From an uncultured Tenacibaculum sp. (GTDB lineage: Bacteria > Bacteroidota > Bacteroidia > Flavobacteriales > Flavobacteriaceae): 64,000 bases of DNA. Positions 47,677 through 54,712 of the stretch are shown here, piece after piece. The number at the start of each line of letters is the position of its first letter. Position 1 is the first letter of the stretch. The notes under the pieces are model-generated. The model was not told the origin of the DNA and searched no databases. It worked only from the letters and a program-made list of their open reading frames with translations. The stretch covers positions 496,001 to 560,000 of the forward strand of contig CANMIL010000002.1 in NCBI GenBank assembly GCA_947497895.1, written 5' to 3'. The position numbers and the translations under genes are program-made.

Positions 47677-48354
47677 ATGGAGAAGAATAGGGTTTTTAAT
47701 AAACTTATTGAAGTTCAAAAACGATTTTTGGCGTTGGAAATGAATCATTATTTTATTCAATTGAAAGAAGAACACTTAACAATTTTAGCGCAAAATGTTA
47801 CGTCATATCAACAAGGCCATTTATCAATTGAGAAATTTAAAGAGCCGAGATTTTCTGAAGAAGTAAAAGTTAATCGTAATGAGATTTTTGAGAAGCTTAA
47901 TTTTTTCAATGAAGAAAAGGATATCGATTTAATCCTTGAGAAACTAAAACTTATTCCAATTAATGAAGTTCTTGTAGTTCTTGGACAGCGAATTACACCA
48001 GCTTCTATTAAGAATGAACAAGGAATTCCTCCAATTGATAACGAAGTTTTTAAAGAAACGTTTAAGCCTTATAATAAACATCTATCAAAAGGATTGAGAG
48101 CATTTGAGAAACATTCAGAAAGGACAGAGAATTCTTTCTGGGGAAGAATCGAAGGAAATCCGAATCAAAAAGAGAAAAGAGTAAGAGAAGTAGTAAAGAA
48201 TTTACTTTTAAATAAAACTTGGTGGAACGTCTATTATCATTATAAACATGAATTGGTTTATGAGGTTCGTATTTCTAGTGGACATGGAGCTCGTTGGAAA
48301 CTTTCCAATCTTGAATTTATTGGTTTCGTTGAACCTTTTGAAATCAACGAATAG
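47677..48354 (+). CDS. Hypothetical protein, last gene of the rtcB1 operon
   Basis: 225 residues, no recognised family. Helical N-terminal half (IEVQKRFLALEMNHYFIQLK), basic central part (EKRVREVVKNLLLNKTWWNV), and a C-terminal beta segment with EVRISSGHGARWKLSNLEFIG. The SSGHGARW motif is striking and may mark an active or RNA-binding site. It follows the DUF434 gene by 13 bp. Confidence 0.7.
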   Translation: MEKNRVFNKLIEVQKRFLALEMNHYFIQLKEEHLTILAQNVTSYQQGHLSIEKFKEPRFSEEVKVNRNEIFEKLNFFNEEKDIDLILEKLKLIPINEVLVVLGQRITPASIKNEQGIPPIDNEVFKETFKPYNKHLSKGLRAFEKHSERTENSFWGRIEGNPNQKEKRVREVVKNLLLNKTWWNVYYHYKHELVYEVRISSGHGARWKLSNLEFIGFVEPFEINE

Positions 48355-48510
48355 TTTTTTGAGTATTTATTGAAAAATTATGATTTTTATAAGAAGTTGA
48401 TAAAAAAACAACAATAATTCAGTTGTTTTTTGCCATATATTTGTTGAACCCAAATAAAACACGGCTACTACACAGTTTAGTTATTAAATACTCTAAACAT
48501 AAATAGATAT

Positions 48511-49038
48511 ATGATTAGAAAATTCCTCCTGTGTTTTCTCCTTTGTTACGCATCATTAAGTACAGCGCAAATCGATGCAAATTCCATAATGGCCATCCCT
48601 GTTCTAAGTAATACAGAAATGAACAGTGTAGTAAGTCCAAATCAAGGAAGTCTTATTTACAATTCTACAGACAATAAACTTTATAAATATACTGGAAATG
48701 AATGGCTTCCTATTGGTTTAGGAAGTTTTATCAGTGAAGACCTGAAATTAATAAGAGGTAATGTAAATGCGAACGGTACAATTGCTCAAGGAACAGGTTT
48801 TACCGTAACGAAATTAACGAGTTCGAGATATCAAATTGACTTTACGGATTCTTTTACAGGAGTACCATCAATAACATTCACACCTGGTGATCTTAATGCT
48901 CTTAATAATTATGAAGATAATGTTGTAAACATCATATTCCTTTCTAATTCTAGAGTAGTTGTAGTAACACATGATAACGAAGGTGAGAATGTTAGAGAGG
49001 ACTCTTGGTTCTCGTTTATAGCTGTTGGACCAAGGTAG
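48511..49038 (+). CDS. Secreted surface protein
   Basis: 175 residues. Signal peptide (LLCFLLCYASLSTAQ), then VSPNQGSLIYNSTDNKLYKY, a repeat-type motif common at the head of Flavobacterial surface or fibre-like proteins, and a beta-rich C-terminal domain. No enzymatic motif. It looks unrelated to the RNA-repair genes around it and has its own promoter (a CCATATATTTGTTG region at about 48432). Confidence 0.75.
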   Translation: MIRKFLLCFLLCYASLSTAQIDANSIMAIPVLSNTEMNSVVSPNQGSLIYNSTDNKLYKYTGNEWLPIGLGSFISEDLKLIRGNVNANGTIAQGTGFTVTKLTSSRYQIDFTDSFTGVPSITFTPGDLNALNNYEDNVVNIIFLSNSRVVVVTHDNEGENVREDSWFSFIAVGPR

Positions 49039-49120
49039 AAATCTCTTAAAATTTTGAATTTTTAAGAAAATTACCCATATTTGCCACTTATTAGAATTAA
49101 AAAAACTAAAAATTATACCT

Positions 49121-49186
49121 ATGACAATGCTAAAACACACATATCAGGACGCTCAATTGCGACTTTGTGGAGTATGTTTTAGGTAG
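49121..49186 (+). CDS. Putative 21-residue mini-ORF before a terminator (CGxC motif)
   Basis: Encodes MTMLKHTYQDAQLRLCGVCF-R. A TTTG-type promoter element (CCCATATTTGCC) lies about 50 bp upstream and a strong terminator 21 bp downstream, so it is an independent short transcript or a leader. A similar CGxC motif occurs in the mini-ORF at 57468. Confidence 0.45.
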   Translation: MTMLKHTYQDAQLRLCGVCFR

Positions 49187-49206
49187 TAATTCACGATATA
49201 AAAAGT

Positions 49207-49243
49207 AAAAAAGCGTCCAAATTTAAATTTGGACGCTTTTTTT
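49207..49243 (+). terminator. Terminator after the 21-residue mini-ORF
   Basis: AAAGCGTCC / GGACGCTTT stem enclosing the palindrome AAATTTAAATTT, T-run on the plus strand. The region 49244-49481 carries only a promoter-like CATATTTGCATCG (about 49434). Confidence 0.9.
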
Positions 49244-49481
49244 ATGAAAAAAAATTAAAACCTGAAACCCACATTGACAAGTGTAATTGAAAAGTATACA
49301 TATCAAAAAATCAGGATGTTAATAAATCTGCACAAAGCGGAGTGGAAGTCTATTACCTTTATTTAGATGTAAATGTCTGATTGTCAATTAAATAATTTTA
49401 ATTTTTATTTGTGGGTTAAGAAAAAAGTGTACATATTTGCATCGCAATAACGCAACAAAATAATTTAAAAACGAAGTAACA

Positions 49482-49571
49482 ATGTTTGTATTTAACATAA
49501 AAGAACAGAGCTGTTATACCGATCTAGGATCAATAGAACAGACGCTTCGTGATTACTTTTCTTATAAATAA
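49482..49571 (+). CDS. Putative 29-residue leader ORF before the rtcB2 unit
   Basis: Encodes MFVFNIKEQSCYTDLGSIEQ followed by TLRDYFSYK. A promoter-like element lies about 40 bp upstream, and a weak hairpin with eight T follows 26 bp downstream, before the next operon. The order promoter, short ORF, terminator, operon is that of a transcription attenuator. Confidence 0.45.
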   Translation: MFVFNIKEQSCYTDLGSIEQTLRDYFSYK

Positions 49572-49596
49572 CTATATAGTATATATGCAAAGTAAT

Positions 49597-49626
49597 CCGA
49601 AGCCCTAAAAGTTTCGGGTTTTTTTT
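49597..49626 (+). terminator. Attenuator-like terminator upstream of the rtcB2 operon
   Basis: CCGAA / TTCGG five-bp stem followed by eight T. An alternative CCC / GGG pairing exists in the same stretch (GCCC ... CGGG), so two exclusive folds are possible. Confidence 0.5.
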
Positions 49627-49693
49627 GCTGTAACTCCACCAAGTTATCGATTAAAATTCCGAAACAGGAATAAATCGTAAAAGCAAGTATTTT

Positions 49694-50380
49694 TTGAAAC
49701 CACAAAACTTAAAGTCTGAAAGACTTAAAGAAGTACGTCGTATTCTAAAAAGACAACGTGAGATTTACAAAGAGTTAAGAAATCTTGGATATCGAAAACT
49801 AGAAAAGCCTATTCGTCATGGATGGTTTAAAGAAATTGTAATTACCCAAAATGTAGAACGCTACAAAAATCGCGTAGCTATTGAAGAGCTTTTTAATAAA
49901 GTAGAAAGAGCTTATTGGGGAAGAACAAAAGAATTAGCCGAAAGAAAATGGGTTAACAGAGTATCAAAGCATTTGATACATAAAGATTTTCCAACACTAA
50001 GTAAAAAACAGTTTAATAAACTAAGTGAGCCAGCGAAGGCTATGTGTACTTCATTCTATTATCGAAATGAAGCTAAAAAACTAAAGCTAAGATTTTATAT
50101 AAGAATTCCGAAAGGTGCTTATAGAATCAAGTTTACAAGAGCTTATGTTACGCATTCAAAAAGAATTGACCCGAATTTATTAAGTGAGGACAGCTTTTTA
50201 GAGAGTAAACTTTTAAGAAGTGGATATTATGAAATTATTCGGAAAATCTACAATTGGAAGTATTACGATGAAACTGAAGTTAAGAGAAAACGAAGAAAAG
50301 TAAAATCTCTATTGAAAGCTTTAAAACAGCATTCGATAGAGAAACTGATAAAAGAAGAAATATCATGGGAAAGAAGTTAA
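49694..50380 (+). CDS. Highly basic hypothetical protein paired with RtcB2
   Basis: 228 residues beginning at TTG (49694). No ATG is available before a stop at 49652, and the next Met is far inside. It is dominated by Lys/Arg (LKEVRRILKRQREIYKELRN; KRKRRKVKSLLKALKQHS), which suggests RNA or ribosome binding. Its last 16 bases overlap the RtcB2 gene. I do not recognise a family. The position next to RtcB and release factor H suggests a ribosome-damage partner. Confidence 0.7.
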   Translation: MKPQNLKSERLKEVRRILKRQREIYKELRNLGYRKLEKPIRHGWFKEIVITQNVERYKNRVAIEELFNKVERAYWGRTKELAERKWVNRVSKHLIHKDFPTLSKKQFNKLSEPAKAMCTSFYYRNEAKKLKLRFYIRIPKGAYRIKFTRAYVTHSKRIDPNLLSEDSFLESKLLRSGYYEIIRKIYNWKYYDETEVKRKRRKVKSLLKALKQHSIEKLIKEEISWERS

Positions 50381-51756
50381 AAGGAAAAGACCTAATCAAA
50401 TTAGGATTTCCACAGAACAATAGTATAAATATTGCTTTAGGGCAAATACATAGATATAGAAAAAAAGAAAAGAAAGATCGCATTTTAGAAGAAGCAAAGG
50501 AGGTATTGTTGAATCCTGAAAAGTTTCAAGGAAATGCTATTTGGGGAAAAGTTGTTGAAGGATTGGTGAAACCTGTTGAGGTCCAAATGCACAAATTAAG
50601 AAATACACGTGCTCCATTCAGTATTTACGGAGAAAATGAAATTGATGAACAGGCGAAGTATCAACTGTATGATGCGTTAAAATTACCAATAGCAAAAGCA
50701 GGAGCATTAATGCCAGATGCGCACTCTGGATATGGATTACCTATTGGAGGTGTTTTAGCTACTGAAAATGCAGTGATTCCTTACGGAGTTGGATTGGATA
50801 TTGGATGTCGAATGAGTTTGAGTATTTATCCGATGAAGGCAAGTTATTTACAAGGAAAACAGCATCAACTGGAAAACATCTTGAAGGAACATACCAAATT
50901 TGGAATGTATGAAACCCATCGTCAAAAGCATGATCATGAGATTTTCGAAAGGGAGGAATTTAACGAAATCCCTTTGTTGAAAAAGTTAAAAATGAAGGCC
51001 TATAGTCAATTGGGAACATCGGGAAGTGGTAATCACTTTGTAGAGTTTGGAGTTGTTGATATAACAGATGTAAATAATGAATTTAATGTACCAGTCGGAC
51101 GGTACGTCGGATTATTAACCCACAGTGGAAGTAGAGCCTTAGGAGCTAACATAGCAAAGCATTACAGTTATTTGGCTAGTAAGCAATGTCCACTTCCAAA
51201 GAATGTACAGCACTTGGCTTGGTTGGATTTAAATACGCATGATGGGCAAGAATATTGGCTAGCCATGAATTTGGCTGGAGATTATGCAAAGGCATGTCAT
51301 GATAATATTCATAAAAGAATAGGCAAACTATTAGGAAGTAAATCAATTGCGACCATTGAAAATCATCACAATTTCGCTTGGAAAGAAACCATTAATGGCG
51401 AAGAGCAGATTGTGCATCGCAAGGGAGCAACTCCAGCAGGAAAAGGAGTCTTAGGAATTATTCCAGGATCTATGGTAGCACCGGGTTTTATTGTTAGAGG
51501 ACTGGGAAATGAAGATAGTTTGTTTTCGGCATCGCATGGAGCAGGAAGAAAGCATTCTCGAAGAAAGTGTAAAGAGAAGTTTACAAAAAGTGATATCAAG
51601 CATCAGTTGCAAATGAACGGAGTAACACTTATTGGTGGAGGAGTAGATGAAGCACCAATGGCTTATAAAAACATTAAAAAAGTAATGGCCAACCAACAAG
51701 AGTTAGTAGAAGTATTAGGAACCTTTACTCCGAAAATTGTCCGAATGGATCGTTAG
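50365..51756 (+). CDS. rtcB: RNA ligase RtcB, second copy (RtcB2-type, PrfH-linked)
   Basis: 463 residues. Canonical motifs: GVGLDIGCRMSLS (Cys/Asp metal ligands), LGTSGSGNHFVEFG, LLTHSGSRALGANI, and SASHGAGRKHSRR (guanylylated His). Only distantly similar to the copy at 42487. It is followed by a nucleotidyltransferase and prfH, the arrangement known for RtcB2-PrfH modules that release stalled ribosomes and re-ligate 16S rRNA cut in the decoding centre. Function here inferred from that context. Confidence 0.95.
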   Translation: MGKKLKGKDLIKLGFPQNNSINIALGQIHRYRKKEKKDRILEEAKEVLLNPEKFQGNAIWGKVVEGLVKPVEVQMHKLRNTRAPFSIYGENEIDEQAKYQLYDALKLPIAKAGALMPDAHSGYGLPIGGVLATENAVIPYGVGLDIGCRMSLSIYPMKASYLQGKQHQLENILKEHTKFGMYETHRQKHDHEIFEREEFNEIPLLKKLKMKAYSQLGTSGSGNHFVEFGVVDITDVNNEFNVPVGRYVGLLTHSGSRALGANIAKHYSYLASKQCPLPKNVQHLAWLDLNTHDGQEYWLAMNLAGDYAKACHDNIHKRIGKLLGSKSIATIENHHNFAWKETINGEEQIVHRKGATPAGKGVLGIIPGSMVAPGFIVRGLGNEDSLFSASHGAGRKHSRRKCKEKFTKSDIKHQLQMNGVTLIGGGVDEAPMAYKNIKKVMANQQELVEVLGTFTPKIVRMDR

Positions 51757-51803
51757 TTAAAGTGTTTAAATCCTTGGATATCTCCTCTGCCATAAAACAG
51801 ATA

Positions 51804-51925
51804 GTCATTTCGAGCGATAGCGAGAAATCCTTTAACACTAAGTGATTTTAAACCTATAACGGATGAAAAGAAATACACTTTGAATAAGATAGATTTCTCA
51901 GTTGCTGAGGCTTCTTCGAAATGAC
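51804..51925. repeat. Palindromic intergenic repeat, family A
   Basis: GTCATTTCGAGCGATAGCGA at the left end and its complement-like TTCTTCGAAATGAC at the right end, with GAAATCC/GATTTCT inside, forming one long hairpin. A second copy is at 53415. This class of intergenic repeat is widespread in Flavobacteria. The stretch 51757-52151 holds only such repeats. Confidence 0.75.
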
Positions 51926-51951
51926 TGGATAAAAAGGATTGCTAAGTTGTA

Positions 51952-52001
51952 AGTTCGATTGGTTTTTCGCAGAGAAACGTAGAAAAATTGTATCGAGAAC
52001 T
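51952..52001. repeat. Intergenic repeat, family B
   Basis: AGTTCGATTGGTTTTTCGC ... TTGTATCGAGAACT, inverted ends AGTTCGAT / ATCGAGAACT. A related copy with a different centre is at 59508, and a lone left end at 52069-52093. Confidence 0.65.
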
Positions 52002-52151
52002 GTTTGGAAATAAAATAGGAACGATTGATTTCATTACTGGCGATCAAGTATTGTAGAAAACAGATATCCAGTTCGAGTGATAGCGAGAAATCCTTTAAAA
52101 AGTCTATCTCGACAAAGAATAATAAAAAAGAAATATCAAAAACATAAAAAA

Positions 52152-52694
52152 ATGAAAAGAGAACACAATACAAAAAGATACGGAGAAATATGGCCACAAT
52201 ACAAAATAGACAAAGGCCTAGAAATATTAAAAATATTACAACAATGGATTATTGTCTCAGGAGGTTGGGCATGGCATTTTATGTCGGAAGAAAACCACAT
52301 AGAATACAAACATGCTCATGACCACAAAGACATTGATATTTTCGTTCATCCTGAAAATGTAGCTCAAGTAATGCTATTATTACAAGAAAATGATTTTGAG
52401 AAAGTATGGACAAGATACGATCATATACCAAGTAATGAGAATTTCAGACGTTATGAAAAAATAGATTGGTTACCCAAAGGCAAACAATATAGAGTGACCA
52501 TAGATTTTTTTGAAGCGAAAAACATAGAAACTATTAAGGTTAATAATTGGACTTTGGTAGCTCCGAAAACACTCTTAGGTTTTTACAGTAATATTCACGC
52601 AAGTGGTAATTGCTGGGCAGTAAAAAAAGCGTTTGAGTTACTAGTAAATGGTAAGAATTTAATCGGAAATCCATTGTTGTCTAAAATCCCATAA
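52152..52694 (+). CDS. Nucleotidyltransferase-fold protein between RtcB2 and PrfH
   Basis: 180 residues from the ATG at 52152; the longer reading would start inside an intergenic repeat. IIVSGGWAWHFM and HDHKDIDIFVHPEN give the G-G ... D-x-D pattern of the polymerase-beta nucleotidyltransferase fold, and TIDFFEAK a third acidic position. It probably adds nucleotides to RNA ends, or modifies a base or sugar, in the RtcB2-PrfH pathway. Confidence 0.78.
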   Translation: MKREHNTKRYGEIWPQYKIDKGLEILKILQQWIIVSGGWAWHFMSEENHIEYKHAHDHKDIDIFVHPENVAQVMLLLQENDFEKVWTRYDHIPSNENFRRYEKIDWLPKGKQYRVTIDFFEAKNIETIKVNNWTLVAPKTLLGFYSNIHASGNCWAVKKAFELLVNGKNLIGNPLLSKIP

Positions 52695-52714
52695 GGATAT
52701 TCCTTATAGACAAC

Positions 52715-53407
52715 ATGCAAACAAAAATTATACAAATCACAGCAGCGAAAGGTCCTGCCGAATGCGCTTGGGTAGTCGCGAAAGTGTTAAAGATATTTTT
52801 AAAAGAAATACAAAGTAAAAACATAACATATGAAATCATTCAAAAAGAGAATGGTGTCGAAAATGGAACCGTGCAATCGGTTGTTATACAGTTAAAAGGC
52901 AAAGATTTTAATCAATATGTAAAAAGCTGGTTAGGCACCATCCAATGGATAGGGGTTTCTCAATTCCGAAAACATCATAAGCGAAAGAATTGGTTTATTG
53001 GTTGTTTTGAATTATCTGGAATACAAAGTGAATCCTTTGCTTATACAGATATTGAATTTCAAGCGATTCGAAGTTCTGGACCTGGAGGACAACATGTAAA
53101 TAAAGTAAGCTCTGCAATACGAGCAAAGCATAAACCTACAGGAGTTCAGGTACTAGTTTCGGATAGTCGTTCGCAACATCAAAACAAAAAAATAGCTGTT
53201 GAGCGATTAAAAGCCAAAGTGAATGAATGTTATTCTGAAAAACTAAAAGAAAGTGATAAACAGCAATGGGGAAATCATTTGACTTTGGAAAGAGGAAACC
53301 CCGTAAAGGTTTTTATTGGAACAGATTTTAAAAAACAAAAAGAATCAAAAAAGTATAGTTCGAAACGAAATCAATTAAAGAATGATTTACGAAGAGAACT
53401 ACAGTAA
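52715..53407 (+). CDS. prfH: Peptide chain release factor H
   Basis: 230 residues, the small release-factor homologue. The catalytic loop is in SSGPGGQHVNKVSSAIRAKH (GGQ), with GVQVLVSDSRSQHQNKKIA after it. It lacks the codon-recognition domain of RF1/RF2. PrfH with RtcB2 recognises ribosomes cut in the decoding region of 16S rRNA and frees the peptide so the ligase can repair. It is the third gene of the rtcB2 unit, 20 bp after the nucleotidyltransferase. Confidence 0.93.
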   Translation: MQTKIIQITAAKGPAECAWVVAKVLKIFLKEIQSKNITYEIIQKENGVENGTVQSVVIQLKGKDFNQYVKSWLGTIQWIGVSQFRKHHKRKNWFIGCFELSGIQSESFAYTDIEFQAIRSSGPGGQHVNKVSSAIRAKHKPTGVQVLVSDSRSQHQNKKIAVERLKAKVNECYSEKLKESDKQQWGNHLTLERGNPVKVFIGTDFKKQKESKKYSSKRNQLKNDLRRELQ

Positions 53408-53414
53408 TCGGAAA

Positions 53415-53501
53415 GTCATTTCGATTGAAAAGAGAAATCTAAGAAGAATTTATAATTCTAAATGAAAAAGGTTTCTGTTAGTTAAGTTTCGTTGAAATGA
53501 C
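53415..53501. repeat. Palindromic intergenic repeat, family A (second copy)
   Basis: GTCATTTCGATTGAAAAGAG at the left, GTTTCGTTGAAATGAC at the right; ends match the repeat at 51804. Confidence 0.7.
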
Positions 53502-53550
53502 TTTTAAATATCTCGATAAAAAGAGTTTAAACGTATAAAAGAAAAGAACA

Positions 53551-54078
53551 ATGGCAACATTAGTAAACAATTATATTTTCAAGGCATTGGATGCATATCC
53601 ATATGATTTAGAAGAAACAGTGGAAGCATTAAACTATGCATTGTCTTATGACGATAAGAATAGCACGGCTTTATTACTTTCAGGACGAATTCAGGCAGAA
53701 ATACTTAAAGACTATGAAAAAGCGAAAAGTATTTATCAAGAGGCATTGGCAGAAAATGTGAATGCAATTGAAATTTATCCACATTACATACATACGTTAT
53801 TGTGTAATGAAGATTTGGAAGAAGCCAAACGTTTAATTGATTTTGCATTAACAGTAAAAGGATCTGATAAGGCTGTTTTATATGTAGCCAAAGCAAATCT
53901 ATTTGAGCAAAAGAAAAATTACAAGAAAGCTCTGGTAATCTTGAAAAAGGCCAGAATACATACCTATAATAATGATTATTTGTATTGTATTGAAAGAGAG
54001 GAAGAACGTATTAAGGGGAAGATTCCGAAAAAGAAAAAAGAAAAGTCAAAAAAGTGTAAAAAGAAAAAAAAGAAGTAA
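53551..54078 (+). CDS. TPR protein with lysine-rich tail
   Basis: 175 residues. Three or so TPR units (EETVEALNYALSYDDKNSTA; ILKDYEKAKSIYQEALAENV; NLFEQKKNYKKALVILKKAR) and a tail of almost pure Lys (about 158-175). The tail suggests RNA or ribosome contact; TPRs suggest a scaffold for repair proteins. Last gene of the rtcB2 unit. Confidence 0.82.
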   Translation: MATLVNNYIFKALDAYPYDLEETVEALNYALSYDDKNSTALLLSGRIQAEILKDYEKAKSIYQEALAENVNAIEIYPHYIHTLLCNEDLEEAKRLIDFALTVKGSDKAVLYVAKANLFEQKKNYKKALVILKKARIHTYNNDYLYCIEREEERIKGKIPKKKKEKSKKCKKKKKK

Positions 54079-54088
54079 ATATTTTAAG

Positions 54089-54140
54089 TTGCGCAAAAAC
54101 ATTGCGTAATAGTATAAAATATTTGCATTGTAATTGAAAA
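54089..54140 (+). promoter_or_regulatory. Promoter of the module-RNA operon with operator (copy 2)
   Basis: TTGCGCA-AAAACAT-TGCGTAA (54089-54109), then AAAATATTTGCATTGTAATTG. The operator, -7 region and start region match the promoter at 59661 almost base for base and the rtcB1 promoter closely. The transcript would begin near 54135. An early hairpin (GCCTCA 54146-54151 with TGAGGC 54180-54185) lies before the first tRNA. Confidence 0.7.
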
Positions 54141-54203
54141 AGAAGGCCTCATCATAACAAAGATTGTGGTGAGGCACTTAAAAAAGTTCATTGAAATTAT
54201 AAA

Positions 54204-54318
54204 AGTTCGGTAGCTCAGTGGGTAGAGCAACAGACAACACTATTGGCTATGAAAAAGCAGCAATAGTTCCTATGAAAATTAAAACTGTGTGTCGCAGGTT
54301 CGATTCCTGCCCGAACTT
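54204..54318 (+). tRNA. tRNA-like RNA T1 with a permuted module in the anticodon arm
   Basis: Acceptor AGTTCGG / CCGAACT (7 bp), D stem GCTC/GAGC, T arm GCAGG-TTCGATT-CCTGC. The anticodon arm starts ACAG ... CTGT but encloses about 50 nt instead of 9, including the module ACTATT-G-GCT-ATGAAAA-AGC-AGC-AATAGT-TCCTAT (54239-54273). No anticodon can be assigned without knowing the excision sites. Either the insert is removed and the ends are joined, or the RNA is a permanent tRNA mimic. Confidence 0.8.
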
Positions 54319-54320
54319 CT

Positions 54321-54381
54321 AAACCAATAAAGAAAGTTCCTATAACCATTAGCTTTTAACTAAAATACTTTCCATTGGTTT
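54321..54381 (+). ncRNA. Module RNA Y1 (hairpin displaying a Lys-type anticodon arm)
   Basis: Outer stem AAACCAAT / ATTGGTTT, internal loop AAA / C, inner stem GAAAGT / ACTTTC, then TCCTATAA. Inside lies TTAG-CTTTTAA-CTAA, whose 7-nt loop is identical to the anticodon loop of both tRNA-Lys(UUU) genes in the array. First of four free module hairpins. Confidence 0.75.
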
Positions 54382-54386
54382 AACCA

Positions 54387-54506
54387 GACTCAGTAGCTCA
54401 AATGGATAGAGCGCCGTTATCTACTATTCGCTATGAAAAGGCAACAATAGTTCCTAGAAACAGATTTCCAATCCGGAGGTTACAGGTTCAAGTCCTGTCT
54501 GAGTCG
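54387..54506 (+). tRNA. tRNA-like RNA T2 with a permuted module in the anticodon arm
   Basis: Acceptor GACTCAG / CTGAGTC, D stem GCTC/GAGC, T arm ACAGG-TTCAAGT-CCTGT. Anticodon arm CCG ... CGG, interrupted by module ACTATT-C-GCT-ATGAAAA-GGC-AAC-AATAGT-TCCTA (54423-54456), with an extra ATCT/AGAT pairing outside it. If the insert left between CCG and GATTTCCAATCCGG, the loop TTTCCAA with anticodon UCC would result. This is inference. Confidence 0.8.
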
Positions 54507-54517
54507 CAAAAAAAATA

Positions 54518-54570
54518 CTGACAAAGAAAGTTCCTATAATTCACCATTCACAGAAATTACTTTCCGTCAG
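54518..54570 (+). ncRNA. Module RNA Y2
   Basis: Outer stem CTGAC / GTCAG, internal loop AAA / C, inner stem GAAAGT / ACTTTC, then TCCTATAA and a small AATTC / GAAATT hairpin. The inner part is identical to Y1 while the outer stem differs on both strands, i.e. covariation. Confidence 0.75.
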
Positions 54571-54571
54571 G

Positions 54572-54638
54572 AAAAGACAAAAAGAGTTCCTATAATGGTT
54601 CGATTCCATCACAATTGGTTTATTACTCTTCGTCTTTT
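54572..54638 (+). ncRNA. Module RNA Y3 (hairpin displaying a T-arm mimic)
   Basis: Outer stem AAAAGAC / GTCTTTT, internal loop AAA / C, inner stem AAGAGT / ACTCTT, then TCCTATAA. Inside is ATGG-TTCGATT-CCAT, a T-arm with the universal TTCGATT loop but no tRNA body around it. Followed by a poly-A stretch. Confidence 0.75.
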
Positions 54639-54648
54639 AAAAAAAAAA

Positions 54649-54698
54649 AATAGGTAAAAGGTGTTCCTATATAATTAAAAAAATACGCCTCACTTATT
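54649..54698 (+). ncRNA. Module RNA Y4 in the leader of the 598-residue protein gene
   Basis: Outer stem AATAGGT / ACTTATT, internal loop AAA / C, inner stem AGGTGT / ACGCCT, then TCCTATATAAT and a plain A-rich loop. It ends 14 bp before the start codon at 54713, so a protein that binds the module could control its own translation. Confidence 0.7.
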
Positions 54699-54712
54699 AA
54701 AAAATATGAAAA

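Noticed and set aside
52077..52151. Longer N-terminus for the nucleotidyltransferase beginning at 52077
   Set aside because: It would be translated from an intergenic repeat half and lacks family similarity; ATG 52152 fits the domain start.
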